From Cupriavidus sp. (GTDB taxonomy: Bacteria > Pseudomonadota > Gammaproteobacteria > Burkholderiales > Burkholderiaceae): a DNA stretch of 64,000 nt. Below the pieces are notes generated by a model. The model searched no databases and was not told the origin of the DNA. It saw only the letters and a program-made list of their open reading frames with translations. The position numbers and the translations under genes were made by a program. Where the stretch lies: NCBI GenBank assembly GCA_031181345.1, contig JAPSLC010000010.1:1-64000 (forward strand). The letters run 5' to 3'. How positions within the stretch are numbered: the first letter of the stretch is position 1; each line of letters opens with the position of its first letter. This document shows, piece by piece, positions 1 to 8,040 of this stretch.

Positions 1-126
1 CCGGCGAAGAAGAAGCGCTTCGGCAAGGATCCGTTCACTGGCGAAGAGCGCTGGTTCCCGGCCAAGCCGGCCAGCGTCAAGGTCAAGGTCCGTCCGCTGA
101 AGAAGCTGAAGGACGCTGCGCTGTAA
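1..126 (+). CDS. HU-family DNA-binding protein, C-terminal end (5' end outside window)
   Basis: The reading frame is open from base 1 and ends at TAA 124-126, giving the last 41 residues of a protein. The segment contains KKKRFGKDPFTGEERWF followed by a proline/lysine-rich ending (KVKVRPLKKLKDAAL). This matches the tail of the large HU-like histone proteins of Burkholderiales, which carry an alanine/lysine-rich N-terminal extension before the HU fold; that extension lies outside the window. The protein would bind DNA and help compact the nucleoid. A strong terminator follows about 57 bases after the stop codon. The family assignment rests on recognition of this tail alone. Confidence 0.8.
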   Translation, partial: PAKKKRFGKDPFTGEERWFPAKPASVKVKVRPLKKLKDAAL

Positions 127-183
127 TACGTCATCGACGTGGCCGCGACGGGCGGATGTCCGTGGCGGCAGGCAGTGAAAAAA

Positions 184-208
184 GGGAGCCGCATGCGGCT
201 CCCTTTTT
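184..208 (+). terminator. Rho-independent terminator of the HU gene, possibly bidirectional
   Basis: A perfect 20-base palindrome, GGGAGCCGCATGCGGCTCCC at 184-203, is followed by five T and preceded by a run of A (178-183). It should end transcription of the HU gene. The A run would also supply a U tract for transcripts arriving from the minus-strand gene at 331-717. Confidence 0.85.
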
Positions 209-330
209 CATTGGCGAGACATCGGCAACGAGTCGGCGGTGCGGCGCGATGCGTTCGATATTTGCAATTAACCGCCAGACATTTGCCCCACCCAGCCAAT
301 CGCGGCGAGCAGGGCAAGGGGCGTCCTGTC

Positions 331-717
331 CTAGGCGCTATGGTCGGCCGGTGTTTCCTGCGTATGCGCGCCGTCGCTGAAGCGATCGCGATGGTCGGGG
401 CTATGTCCGCCCTGCGTGAAGCTGTCGCGCGGGCCGAGGCGGCTGGCGCCTTCGGTGAACACGTCGAACTTCTGCGTCGCGCTGCGCGCGCCGTCGGTGT
501 ACGGGTCGGTGGTGCGCGGCGCGGCCTTGGCCGACAGCGAGACGGTGGCGCCGATCATCATCGCCACCGTGGGCAGCAGCGCGGCCAGCATCGCGCGGCG
601 CCGCGCATGCCAGCGCTGGCGCAAGGCGCGCAGCCGCTGCGCCGCGAGCGGCGGACGCGGACGGGGCGGTGCGCCGGCCGCTTGCCGAGGAACGATGGTT
701 GGGGGCGGTCGAGTCAT
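331..717 (-). CDS. Small exported or membrane-anchored protein with four degenerate aromatic-[TS]-x-G repeats
   Basis: 128 residues; function not recognised. The N-terminal 43 residues are basic and proline/arginine-rich. One hydrophobic segment (about 44-64) ends in SLSAKAA, so it is either a late signal peptide or a membrane anchor. The remaining half carries four degenerate repeats about 16 residues apart: PYTDGA, VFTEGA, SFTQGG and RFSDGA, rich in histidine and acidic residues. The start is supported by AAGGAG about 7 bases upstream on the minus strand. It is transcribed divergently from a metal-type response regulator, so it may be a target of that system. Small proteins with similar repeats occur near metal-resistance genes in Burkholderiales, but the function here is inference. 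Confidence 0.6.
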   Translation of the reverse strand: MTRPPPTIVPRQAAGAPPRPRPPLAAQRLRALRQRWHARRRAMLAALLPTVAMMIGATVSLSAKAAPRTTDPYTDGARSATQKFDVFTEGASRLGPRDSFTQGGHSPDHRDRFSDGAHTQETPADHSA

Positions 718-835
718 GGCAACACTCCTTCAAATTGGGATCCGGGTTGGTTCTACGAACCTTGACGAGGGGAGACGGCTTGGCCAAGCACGGTTAGCAG
801 TCTACGAACCGGGCCGGACGCGGCGGTGACGCCAG

Positions 836-964
836 CCTGACAATTGCGTCAGGATCGCAGGATCGCAGGAGCGCGGCGCAGCGCTGGTGGCTATCCAAAT
901 GACTTGTCCCAGCATGGCTTTCAGGGCGAAGCCCCGAGCCGGCGGCAAGCTGACAACGTTGACA
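836..964. promoter_or_regulatory. Divergent control region with candidate response-regulator sites
   Basis: The 343-base gap between the divergent starts at 717 and 1061 has no plausible gene. Two structures stand out: an inverted repeat CCTGAC-N6-GTCAGG at 836-853, and a direct repeat TGACA-N4-TGACA at 951-964. The second copy overlaps a TTGACA hexamer at 959-964, and a TATAGT-like element lies at 987-992. That 22-base spacing is too long for a normal sigma-70 promoter. OmpR-family regulators usually bind direct repeats, so the 951-964 site is the better candidate for binding by the adjacent regulator. Assignment is inference. Confidence 0.4.
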
Positions 965-1060
965 GGTTTGGCCGGCGGCTTTCACCTATAGTTGCCGGAA
1001 ATGGCGGGCCTGGCCGTTGCGGGCGCCGCGAAACATTCCCGGACACGGAGGGCCGGACCC

Positions 1061-1744
1061 ATGAAACTGTTGTTGGTAGAGGACGAGATCAAGACCGTCG
1101 ACTATCTGCGCCGTGGACTGTCGGAGAACGGCTATGTGGTCGACACGGCGACCAACGGCGTCGATGGCCTGCACATGGCCTGCACCGAGCCCTACGATGC
1201 GATCGTGCTCGACGTGATGCTGCCCGACCTGGACGGCGTGTCGATGCTCAAATCGCTGCGGCGCGAACAGCAGACGCCGGTCATCATGCTGACCGCGCGT
1301 GACGATCTGGACGACCGGCTCAACGCCTTCGACGCCGGCGCCGACGACTACCTCGCCAAGCCATTCTCCTTCCTCGAGCTGCTGGCCCGCCTCAATGTGC
1401 TGACCCGCCGCGGCCGCCAGAGCGAGCCCTCGCAGCTGACCGTTGGAGACCTGCGCATCGATCTGCTGTCGCGGCGCGCCATGCGGGGCACCCGGCGGCT
1501 CGACCTGAGCGCGCGCGAATTCACGCTGCTGTCGGTGCTGGCGCGGCGCCAGTCGCAGATCGTCTCGAAGACCGCGATCACCGAGCTGGTCTGGGACATC
1601 AGCTTCGACTGCAATACCAATGTGGTGGAGGTCGCCATCAAACGCCTGCGCGCCAAGCTCGACTGGCCGGGCGAGCCCAAGCTGCTGCATACCATCCGCG
1701 GCATGGGCTATGTGCTCGAGTGCCGCGCAGAGGAAGTCGCGTGA
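1061..1744 (+). CDS. OmpR/PhoB-type response regulator (heavy-metal family)
   Basis: 227 residues. An N-terminal receiver domain has acidic residues E7, D8, phosphoacceptor D51, T78 and K100 (LAKPFS). A winged-helix DNA-binding domain fills about residues 125-222 and ends RGMGYVLE, a hallmark of the OmpR class. The closest well-known relatives are the CopR/IrlR/CzcR metal-responsive regulators; the metal, if any, cannot be read from sequence. The ATG at 1061 is chosen because GGAGG lies at a suitable distance and the protein begins directly with the receiver strand MKLLLVEDE. It overlaps the downstream kinase by four bases, so the two are translationally coupled. Likely targets are its own operon and the divergent repeat protein. 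Confidence 0.93.
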   Translation: MKLLLVEDEIKTVDYLRRGLSENGYVVDTATNGVDGLHMACTEPYDAIVLDVMLPDLDGVSMLKSLRREQQTPVIMLTARDDLDDRLNAFDAGADDYLAKPFSFLELLARLNVLTRRGRQSEPSQLTVGDLRIDLLSRRAMRGTRRLDLSAREFTLLSVLARRQSQIVSKTAITELVWDISFDCNTNVVEVAIKRLRAKLDWPGEPKLLHTIRGMGYVLECRAEEVA

Positions 1745-3159
1745 GCCGCCGCCGCTCGATCGCCACGCGGCTGGCCGCGATGTTCGCCCTCGCGGCGGCG
1801 CTGGTGTTCTCCATCACCGGCTTCGTCATGTATTACGTCCAGTGCGTCGAGCTCGAGAAGCGCCAGGTCGAGGAGCTCGAGTCGCGCTTCCAGCTGATCG
1901 GCCCGAAGGCGGCCCACTGCGGCACGCAGGCCCAATGGGAGCGCTTTGGCGCGGTGCTGACCGGCATGACGCCGGAGGACGACAGCCTGCGCTATTTCGT
2001 CGACACGCCGGACCCGCGCTTCCGCTTCGGCAAGCCGTTTCCGCGCGACGCGGTGGAGACGCCGCGCGCGCCCGATGTCTGGACGGTGCAGTTCGACGAC
2101 CGCAGCTTCCTGATGCTCAAGCGGATCATCCCCGCGCTGGACGAGCGCCCCGCGCTGGCGCTGGTGGTCGCAGTCGACCAGGCGCCGTTCTACCAGACCA
2201 GCCGCGTGCTCGGTGTCGCGCTGATCGTCTGCTCGGCGCTGGGCGTGCTGGCGGTGGCCGTGCTCGGCTGGCGCATCGCCAAGGTGGGACTGGCGCCCAT
2301 CGAGGCGCTGTCGCGCCATGCCGGCGAGCTCAATCCGCGCAAGCTGGAGCGCTTGCCAGATACCGATCTGCCGGCCGAGCTGTCCGGCCTGGTGCTGGCG
2401 TTCAACGGCGCGCTCGACAAGCTCGAACGCGCCTACGTGCAGCTGTCCGCCTTCAATGCCGATGTCGCGCACGAACTGCGCACGCCGCTGGGCAACGTGA
2501 TCGGCCAGACCCAGGTCGCGCTGTCGCGCCCGCGCAGCGCGCGCGAACTGGAGGACATCCTGCAGTCGAACCTGGAGGACCTGGAGCGGCTCGGCCGCAT
2601 CGTCGTCGACATGCTGTTTCTCGCGCAATCGGACCGTGGCGCGCTGGCGCGCGATCTGGTCGAGGTGTCGGTGGCGCATGAGGTGCGGCGCAGCGCGGAC
2701 TTTCTCGACATGCTGTTCGAGGACGCCGGCGCGACGCTGGAGATCGTCGGCGACGCGCGTGCCCGCGTCAACGCCTCGCTGCTGCAGCGTGCCATCACCA
2801 ATCTGCTCGGCAATGCGCTGCAGCATGGCCTGCGCGGCCGGCCGGTCGCGGTCGAGATCGGCGACGAGGCCGGCGTGGTGACGATCGCGGTGCGCAACGA
2901 GGCCGATCCGCTGTCGACCGCGCAGATGGACCGGCTGTTCGACCGCTTCTACCGCGTCGACAGCGCGCGCGCCGACAGCCGTCAGAACCACGGGCTGGGG
3001 CTGGCCATCGTCAAGGCCATCGCCACGATGCATGGCGGCGCCGTGTTCGCGCGCCAGTCGCGCGGCGTGGTCTGCATCGGCCTGACGCTGCCCGCGCTGC
3101 CGCCGCAGGTGACGACTTCCGACAGCCTGCATCCGCTGGCACAGGCGGCAACGGCATGA
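1741..3159 (+). CDS. Membrane sensor histidine kinase of a heavy-metal-type two-component system
   Basis: 472 residues from GTG 1741, which overlaps the regulator's TGA and has AGAGGAAG just upstream; an in-frame GTG at 1720 is possible but less well placed. Domains in order: transmembrane helix about 7-34, a periplasmic domain of roughly 130 residues, second helix about 160-182, HAMP linker, HisKA with H244 in DVAHELRTPLG, and HATPase with the N box near N354 (NLLGNALQHG) and the G box HGLGLAIVK near 417. All catalytic motifs are present. It should autophosphorylate and pass phosphate to D51 of the preceding regulator. Its end overlaps the next gene as ATGA, so a lipoprotein hydrolase is coupled to the signalling pair. 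Confidence 0.92.
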   Translation: MSRRRSIATRLAAMFALAAALVFSITGFVMYYVQCVELEKRQVEELESRFQLIGPKAAHCGTQAQWERFGAVLTGMTPEDDSLRYFVDTPDPRFRFGKPFPRDAVETPRAPDVWTVQFDDRSFLMLKRIIPALDERPALALVVAVDQAPFYQTSRVLGVALIVCSALGVLAVAVLGWRIAKVGLAPIEALSRHAGELNPRKLERLPDTDLPAELSGLVLAFNGALDKLERAYVQLSAFNADVAHELRTPLGNVIGQTQVALSRPRSARELEDILQSNLEDLERLGRIVVDMLFLAQSDRGALARDLVEVSVAHEVRRSADFLDMLFEDAGATLEIVGDARARVNASLLQRAITNLLGNALQHGLRGRPVAVEIGDEAGVVTIAVRNEADPLSTAQMDRLFDRFYRVDSARADSRQNHGLGLAIVKAIATMHGGAVFARQSRGVVCIGLTLPALPPQVTTSDSLHPLAQAATA

Positions 3160-4478
3160 CGGGCGGCGGCAAGACGCGCACGCCGTGGCGCGTGCGCATG
3201 GCAAGCCGTGTCCGCGGCCTTGGGGCCGCCGCGCTGATCGCGACCGCGGCCGGTTCGATGGTGCTCGCTTCCGCTTGCAGCATCGCCGCGCGGCACGACA
3301 CCGCGGCGCGCGAGCCGTCCAGCGCACCGACCTTTGCCGCGCATCGCGCGCAAGCGCTCGCGGCGCTCGAAGGCCGGCGCCGCTATGTCTCTGCCGATAT
3401 GCGGGCCGAGACGGAATGGAACCTGCCGCGCGAATGGCGTCCCGCCGGCACGCCCCGCGGCGGGGCGCTGCTGGTGCACGGGCTCGGCGATTCGCCCTGG
3501 TCCTTTGTCGATATCGCGCCGCGGCTGGCGGAGCGCGGCCTGCTGGTGCGCACGGTGCTGCTGCCGGGCCATGGCACCGCGCCATCGGACCTGATGAGCG
3601 TCAGGCTGGAGGACTGGCAGCGCGTGCTGCGCGAGCAGGTGGCCGCGCTGCGGGACAGCGTCGGCGATGGGCCGCTGTATCTGGGGGGCTTCTCCACCGG
3701 CGCCAATCTGGTGCTGGACTATGCGCAGACGCATGCCGAGATCGCTGGGCTGCTGCTGGTGTCGCCGGCGCTGCGCTCCGGCAGCCGATGGGAATGGCTG
3801 ACGCCATGGCTCGCGCCGGTGGTGCCGTGGTTGTTGTCGACCGGCGATGATCGGCCACAGCAGACGCCGGTCCGCTATCTGAACACGCCGACCAATGGCT
3901 TCGCGCAGTACTACCGCAGCAATGTCGCGGCGCGCGCGGCGTTGAGCGCGCGGCCTTACGACAAGCCGGCACTGCTGATCGTGGCGCAGCACGATTCGGT
4001 GGTCGACTCGCATTACGTGCGCGAGGTGTTCGGCACGCGCTTCACGCATCCGGCCAGCCGGCTGATCTGGTATGGGGCGGAGGAGGGCGATGCCCGCGCC
4101 GACGCGGGCGTCGGTCGCGTGCTGGTCCGTCCGGACCGCCTGCCGGCCGAACGCATCAGCCAGTTCTCGCACATGGGCGTGCTGTTTTCCGACGCCAATC
4201 CGCTCTATGGGCGGCAGGGATCGTTGCGGCTGTGCCTGAACGGGCAGGAGCCGACCGAGTACACGCGCTGCGTCGATGGCGGCGAGGTCTGGTATTCGGA
4301 CTGGGGCTATCGCGAGCCCGGCAAGGTGCACGCGCGGCTGACCTACAACCCGTATTTCAACTGGCAGACCGGCGTGATGTTGTCGGTGCTGGGGCTCGAC
4401 GGGGCCGCCGCCGCCGCGGTACCGGCGACCGCCGCGGCAACGGCATCCCAGACGGCATCGCCCACGGCATCGCAGTAA
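3156..4478 (+). CDS. Lipoprotein alpha/beta hydrolase coupled to the two-component system
   Basis: 440 residues. A basic N terminus and hydrophobic stretch lead to the lipobox LASA-C41, so the mature protein is probably lipid-anchored. Oxyanion region VHGLGDSPWS (about 107-116), nucleophile elbow G-F-S180-T-G and a late SHMG histidine are typical of carboxylesterase/monoacylglycerol-lipase-type alpha/beta hydrolases. Substrate is unknown. The ATGA overlap with the kinase (3156-3159) implies co-expression. The C terminus is an alanine/threonine/serine-rich tail that ends in three 12-bp DNA repeats (TASQ, TASP, TASQ) directly before the stop codon. This tail lies outside the catalytic fold and looks like a recent repeat expansion. 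Confidence 0.85.
   Translation: MTGGGKTRTPWRVRMASRVRGLGAAALIATAAGSMVLASACSIAARHDTAAREPSSAPTFAAHRAQALAALEGRRRYVSADMRAETEWNLPREWRPAGTPRGGALLVHGLGDSPWSFVDIAPRLAERGLLVRTVLLPGHGTAPSDLMSVRLEDWQRVLREQVAALRDSVGDGPLYLGGFSTGANLVLDYAQTHAEIAGLLLVSPALRSGSRWEWLTPWLAPVVPWLLSTGDDRPQQTPVRYLNTPTNGFAQYYRSNVAARAALSARPYDKPALLIVAQHDSVVDSHYVREVFGTRFTHPASRLIWYGAEEGDARADAGVGRVLVRPDRLPAERISQFSHMGVLFSDANPLYGRQGSLRLCLNGQEPTEYTRCVDGGEVWYSDWGYREPGKVHARLTYNPYFNWQTGVMLSVLGLDGAAAAAVPATAAATASQTASPTASQ
4440..4475 (+). repeat. Three 12-bp tandem repeats ending at the stop codon
   Basis: Units ACGGCATCCCAG, ACGGCATCGCCC and ACGGCATCGCAG follow each other without gap and abut TAA 4476-4478. They encode the last twelve residues of the hydrolase. 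A short GTCCGCG/CGCGGAC hairpin (4487-4506) follows between the two convergent genes and may help termination, although it has no T run. Confidence 0.9.
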
Positions 4479-4512
4479 CGCGCGGCGTCCGCGCTGGTGC
4501 GCGGACCGGCCT

Positions 4513-4881
4513 TCAGCCCCCGATCACCTGCTTCGCATAGCTGGCGCGCTCCATCTCGCGCACCTCGACGCTGATCTGCACCGGCGTGTTGTTGGTGCCG
4601 GAGCGGACCGCTTCGGCGATCACGTCGCAGACTGCCTGGCCCAGCGCCTGCCGCGTTGCCAGGTCGCGGCCATCGAGAATCGACAGCCGGCCATGGACGA
4701 AGGCGCGTTCGACCGGCTCGGTGCCCTGGCGGTAGGTCTCCAGCGTGATGCAGCGCGACTTGATATCGGGCTCCTGGAATTGCCCGGAGGCCAGCAGCGC
4801 GGCGTTGGCCTGGTCGAGCAGTTCCTCGGGCGAGCAGTTCAGGCGCGCGTTTTCTGTGATTTCAATGACGAGATGGGGCAT
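4513..4881 (-). CDS. 5-carboxymethyl-2-hydroxymuconate delta-isomerase (CHMI/HpaF-type tautomerase)
   Basis: 122 residues, the usual length for trimeric CHMI. It begins MPHLVIEITEN, so proline becomes residue 1 after methionine removal; this N-terminal proline is the catalytic base of the tautomerase superfamily. Further family signatures are CSPEELLDQANAAL, SRCITLETYRQG and QISVEVREM. In homoprotocatechuate breakdown CHMI isomerises 5-carboxymethyl-2-hydroxymuconate, but no other hpa gene is present here, so the real substrate may be another 2-hydroxymuconate-like compound. It lies downstream of an Ldh-type dehydrogenase on the same strand, separated by a 12-bp tandem array, and is probably cotranscribed with it. 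Confidence 0.85.
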   Translation of the reverse strand: MPHLVIEITENARLNCSPEELLDQANAALLASGQFQEPDIKSRCITLETYRQGTEPVERAFVHGRLSILDGRDLATRQALGQAVCDVIAEAVRSGTNNTPVQISVEVREMERASYAKQVIGG

Positions 4882-4897
4882 CGGGAACTCCGTCGGG

Positions 4898-4945
4898 TAG
4901 CGGGAAAAATAGCGGGAAAAATAGCGGGATAAACAGCGGGCAAAA
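4898..4945. repeat. Four 12-bp tandem repeats between dehydrogenase and isomerase genes
   Basis: Units TAGCGGGAAAAA (4898-4909), the identical TAGCGGGAAAAA (4910-4921), TAGCGGGATAAA (4922-4933) and CAGCGGGCAAAA (4934-4945). The array fills most of the gap between the stop codon of the Ldh-like gene and the start of the CHMI gene. Copy-number change would alter the intergenic distance in steps of 12 bases, close to one helical turn. Confidence 0.92.
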
Positions 4946-4965
4946 CAGGCGAGCGAGTCGAGGCA

Positions 4966-6072
4966 TTACTGCAGGCACAGCCGCGACAGCGGTCCCGCCG
5001 ACCGTCCCGTGGCCGCCTGCACGCGCGCGGCCGCATCGTCGAGCTCGGCCAGTGTCCCGGCGTCGATCGGGATGGCCTGCGCCCGGCGCCGGCGTGCCTT
5101 GCGTTCGGGCTCGCCCGGCAACAGGATCGCATCGCAGCCGGGCTGGCGGCGCGACGCGCGAACCCAGTCGACGAAGGCCTGCACCTCGTGGCCGAACGCG
5201 GTGCTGTCGGCCAGCCGGACCGGATCGAACACGATCGCCAGCATATTGTTCCAGACCGCGTGCCGGTGCGTCAGCGTCTCGGGGCGGATGGTATGGCCGC
5301 CGGTCACCGCGGCGCCCAGCAGCTCGCACATCATCGCCAGCACATAGCCCTTGTGCTCGCCGAAGCCGAGCAGCGCGCCGCGCGCCCCGCCGTCCGCGGG
5401 GTACATCACGCCGGCGTCCGTGGTGGGGCGGCCCTCCGCATCGACCAGGCAGCCGGGCGCCACCGGCACGCCCTTGTTATGCGCGACGCGGACCTTGCCC
5501 AGCGCGATCGCGCTGGTGGCGAAGTCCAGCACCAGCGGCGGCGCGCCCGGGACCGGCACGCCGATCGTGAAGGGGTTGGTGCCGTAGCGCGCCTCGTAGC
5601 CGCCATGCGGCGCGACGATCGGCTTGGACAGCACGTTGACGAAGTGGATCGAGATCATGCCGGCCGCGCAGGCCTGCTCGGCCCAATGGCCGACCCGGCC
5701 CAGATGGTGAGCATGGCGCAGGCCCATCACGCAGACGCCATGCTCGCGCGCGCGCTCGATCGCCATCGCCATGGCCTGTTCGGTCACGGCCTGTCCCATG
5801 CCGCGATTGCCATCGAGGCTCAGCAGGCTGCCGGCCTGCTGCACCACGCTGACCTGCTGGTTCAGCTGCAGCTCGCCGGCCTGCCAGGACAGCACGTACT
5901 TGGGGATCATGCCGACGCCATGCGAGTCGTGTCCGCTCAGATTCGCGCCGACCAGATGGTCGGCGGTCAGCCTTGCCTCGCGCGCGTCGGAGCCGGCGGC
6001 GAGCCAGAGCTGGGCGACCCATCGGTGCAGGTCTCCTGTCGGAAGCAGGGGTTCGGTCATCGCGTCGTTCAT
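4966..6072 (-). CDS. Ldh-family NAD(P)-dependent 2-hydroxyacid dehydrogenase (malate/L-lactate/sulfolactate type)
   Basis: 368 residues, typical of the family that includes ComC, YbiC/YlbC and malate dehydrogenases unrelated to the Rossmann-type enzymes. Recognisable blocks are DHLVGANLSGHDSHGVGMIP near the N terminus, LRHAHHLGRVGHWAE with a conserved histidine, YGTNPFTIGVP, and FGEHKGYVLAMMCELL. Cytoplasmic, no signal peptide. Such enzymes oxidise 2-hydroxy acids to 2-oxo acids or run the reverse reaction. The next minus-strand gene is a CHMI-type isomerase. On the other side a ThDP enzyme is transcribed divergently, suggesting a small 2-oxoacid pathway whose substrate cannot be identified from sequence. 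Confidence 0.88.
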   Translation of the reverse strand: MNDAMTEPLLPTGDLHRWVAQLWLAAGSDAREARLTADHLVGANLSGHDSHGVGMIPKYVLSWQAGELQLNQQVSVVQQAGSLLSLDGNRGMGQAVTEQAMAMAIERAREHGVCVMGLRHAHHLGRVGHWAEQACAAGMISIHFVNVLSKPIVAPHGGYEARYGTNPFTIGVPVPGAPPLVLDFATSAIALGKVRVAHNKGVPVAPGCLVDAEGRPTTDAGVMYPADGGARGALLGFGEHKGYVLAMMCELLGAAVTGGHTIRPETLTHRHAVWNNMLAIVFDPVRLADSTAFGHEVQAFVDWVRASRRQPGCDAILLPGEPERKARRRRAQAIPIDAGTLAELDDAAARVQAATGRSAGPLSRLCLQ

Positions 6073-6263
6073 CGTCTCCTCTCATCGTGATTGGCGCCGG
6101 CGTTGGCATGGCTGGGGCCAGTCATGATAGCGCCGTGCCGCGGCGCAGCCCTCGCCCAGGGCCGCGAGGTGCCGCAGCGGCCCGAAGTTTTGGCGCGATA
6201 ATCGGTCCAGATTTGCTCCCCGTTGCGCGATCGCCTGCACAATGGGGCGAAGCAACACCCAGG

Positions 6264-6299
6264 TCCCGATCCCGTTCCCGATTCCGTTCCCGATGCCGA
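6264..6299. repeat. Three 12-bp tandem repeats in front of the ThDP enzyme start
   Basis: Units TCCCGATCCCGT (6264-6275), TCCCGATTCCGT (6276-6287) and TCCCGATGCCGA (6288-6299) end five bases before the chosen ATG at 6304. The array occupies the place where a ribosome binding site would be expected, and no Shine-Dalgarno sequence is visible there. The 231-base gap between the two divergent starts shows no clear regulator site. Confidence 0.85.
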
Positions 6300-6303
6300 T
6301 TCG

Positions 6304-8040
6304 ATGAGCCAGCCGATGACCCAGCCTACCGCCGACCTCTCTTCCCCCGCGTCTTCCGCTTCCGTGTCACCCGATTGTTCCGCCGCCACGCCCGCGCCAC
6401 GCAGCGGCGGCCGCATCCTTGTCGATGCGCTGCGCGTCCACGGCGCCGAGCGCGTGTTCTGCGTGCCCGGCGAGAGCTTCCTCGACGTGCTCGACGCCCT
6501 GCACGATCAGCCCGCCATCGACCTGATCGTCTGCAAGCATGAGGGCGCGGCGGCCAATATGGCGGAGGCCGACGGCAAGCTGACCGGACGTCCCGGCATC
6601 TGCTTCGTCACGCGCGGACCGGGGGCCACGCATGCCAGCGTGGGCATCCATATCGCCGCGCAGGACTCGACGCCGATGGTCCTGTTCGTCGGACAGATCG
6701 CCCGCGAGCACCGGGGCAGGGAGGCCTTCCAGGAAGTCGATTACGCGGCGATGTTCGGCGGCATGGCCAAGTGGGTCGCGGAGATCGACGATCCGGCGCG
6801 GATACCCGAACTGGTCGCGCGCGCCTTCCAGGTCGCGACCTCGGGCCGCCCCGGGCCGGTGGTGCTGGCGCTGCCCGAGGACGTGCTCGATGGCGATGCG
6901 GTATGCCGGGACACCGGCGCGTATCGGCCCGTGGTGGCCTCACCGTCGGCCGCGGATGCGGCCACGCTGGCCGAGCTGCTGGCGGCCGCCCAGCGCCCGC
7001 TGGTGATCGCCGGCGGCGCCAACTGGCGCGACGAGGATGCGGCCGCGTTCGCGCGCTTCGTGCACGGCTGGGATCTGCCGGTGGCCTGTGCCTTCCGCCG
7101 CCAGGACGTGCTGGACAATCGCGATCCGCACTATGTCGGACATCTGAGCCTGGGCGTCAATCCGCGCCTGGCCGAGCGCGTGCGCGGCGCCGATCTGATC
7201 GTTGCGTTCGGCACGCGGCTCGGCGATGTCGCGACCGACGGCTATACGCTGCTGGAGCCGCCGCGGCCGCGCCAGCGGCTGGTGCATATCCATGCCGATG
7301 CGGCCGAATTGGGCCGGGTGTACCAGCCCGAGCTGGCGATCCACGCCGGCATCGGTCCAGGGGCCGCGATGCTGGCGGGCCTGCCGGCACCGAGCACGAT
7401 CCGCTGGCGCGCATGGACAGCCGCGGCGCGCGCCGATCATCAGGGCTTCGTCGCGCCGGCCGCGCCGCACGCCGACGCCACCGGTGTCGACATGACCGCG
7501 GTGGTCGACCATCTGAACCGCACGCTGCCGGACGATGCGATCGTCACCAACGGGGCCGGCAACTATGCGGTCTGGCTGCATCGCTACTTCGCCTATCGCC
7601 GGCCGCGCACGCAGCTGGCGCCGACCTGCGGCGCGATGGGCTATGGCTTGCCCGCGGCGATCTCGGCCAAGCTGCGGCACCCCGGGCGGACCGTGGTCTG
7701 CTTCGCCGGCGACGGCTGCTTCCAGATGTATCCCCAGGAGCTGACCACCGCGGCCGCGGTGGGCGCCAATGTGGTGGTGCTGGTCGTCAACAACGGCATG
7801 TACGGCACGATTCGCATGCACCAGGAGCGGCGCTATCCAGGCCGCGTCAGCGGCACCGGCATCGTCAATCCGGATTTTGTCGCGCTTGCGCACGCCTGTG
7901 GGGCCTGGGCGGAGCGGCTGACCAGCGCGGAGGGGTTTGCCGACGCCTTTGCCCGCGCCTGTGCCGCAGGCAGGCCGGCGCTGCTCGAGCTGTGCACCGA
8001 CCCGCTGCAAATCACGCCGGCGATGCGGCTCAGCCAATAG
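6304..8040 (+). CDS. Thiamine-diphosphate-dependent enzyme, acetolactate-synthase-like large subunit
   Basis: 578 residues from ATG 6304; an in-frame TTG at 6223 would add a low-complexity leader encoded by tandem repeats and is unlikely. After a serine/alanine-rich leader, the pyrimidine-binding domain carries FCVPGESFLDVLDAL and the catalytic-glutamate region KHEGAAANMAEADGKL. A middle Rossmann-like domain follows. The ThDP/Mg motif GDGCFQMYPQEL...VVNN sits in the C-terminal third. Members decarboxylate 2-oxo acids and may ligate the product to an acceptor. No small regulatory subunit (ilvH) is adjacent, so a catabolic role is more likely than branched-chain amino acid synthesis. Its last 11 bases overlap the end of the convergent hypothetical gene. 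Confidence 0.85.
   Translation: MSQPMTQPTADLSSPASSASVSPDCSAATPAPRSGGRILVDALRVHGAERVFCVPGESFLDVLDALHDQPAIDLIVCKHEGAAANMAEADGKLTGRPGICFVTRGPGATHASVGIHIAAQDSTPMVLFVGQIAREHRGREAFQEVDYAAMFGGMAKWVAEIDDPARIPELVARAFQVATSGRPGPVVLALPEDVLDGDAVCRDTGAYRPVVASPSAADAATLAELLAAAQRPLVIAGGANWRDEDAAAFARFVHGWDLPVACAFRRQDVLDNRDPHYVGHLSLGVNPRLAERVRGADLIVAFGTRLGDVATDGYTLLEPPRPRQRLVHIHADAAELGRVYQPELAIHAGIGPGAAMLAGLPAPSTIRWRAWTAAARADHQGFVAPAAPHADATGVDMTAVVDHLNRTLPDDAIVTNGAGNYAVWLHRYFAYRRPRTQLAPTCGAMGYGLPAAISAKLRHPGRTVVCFAGDGCFQMYPQELTTAAAVGANVVVLVVNNGMYGTIRMHQERRYPGRVSGTGIVNPDFVALAHACGAWAERLTSAEGFADAFARACAAGRPALLELCTDPLQITPAMRLSQ

Noticed and set aside
4898..4945. CRISPR array
   Set aside because: Units are 12 bases without unique spacers and no cas genes are present; it is a plain tandem repeat.
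5009..6127. Long plus-strand frames opposite the Ldh-like gene
   Set aside because: Arginine/alanine-rich shadows without domains; the minus-strand Ldh family match is clear.
6223..6303. Upstream TTG start for the ThDP enzyme
   Set aside because: It would translate a tandem-repeat leader (PDPVPDSVPDADS) with no ribosome binding site; ATG 6304 is more plausible, though not certain.
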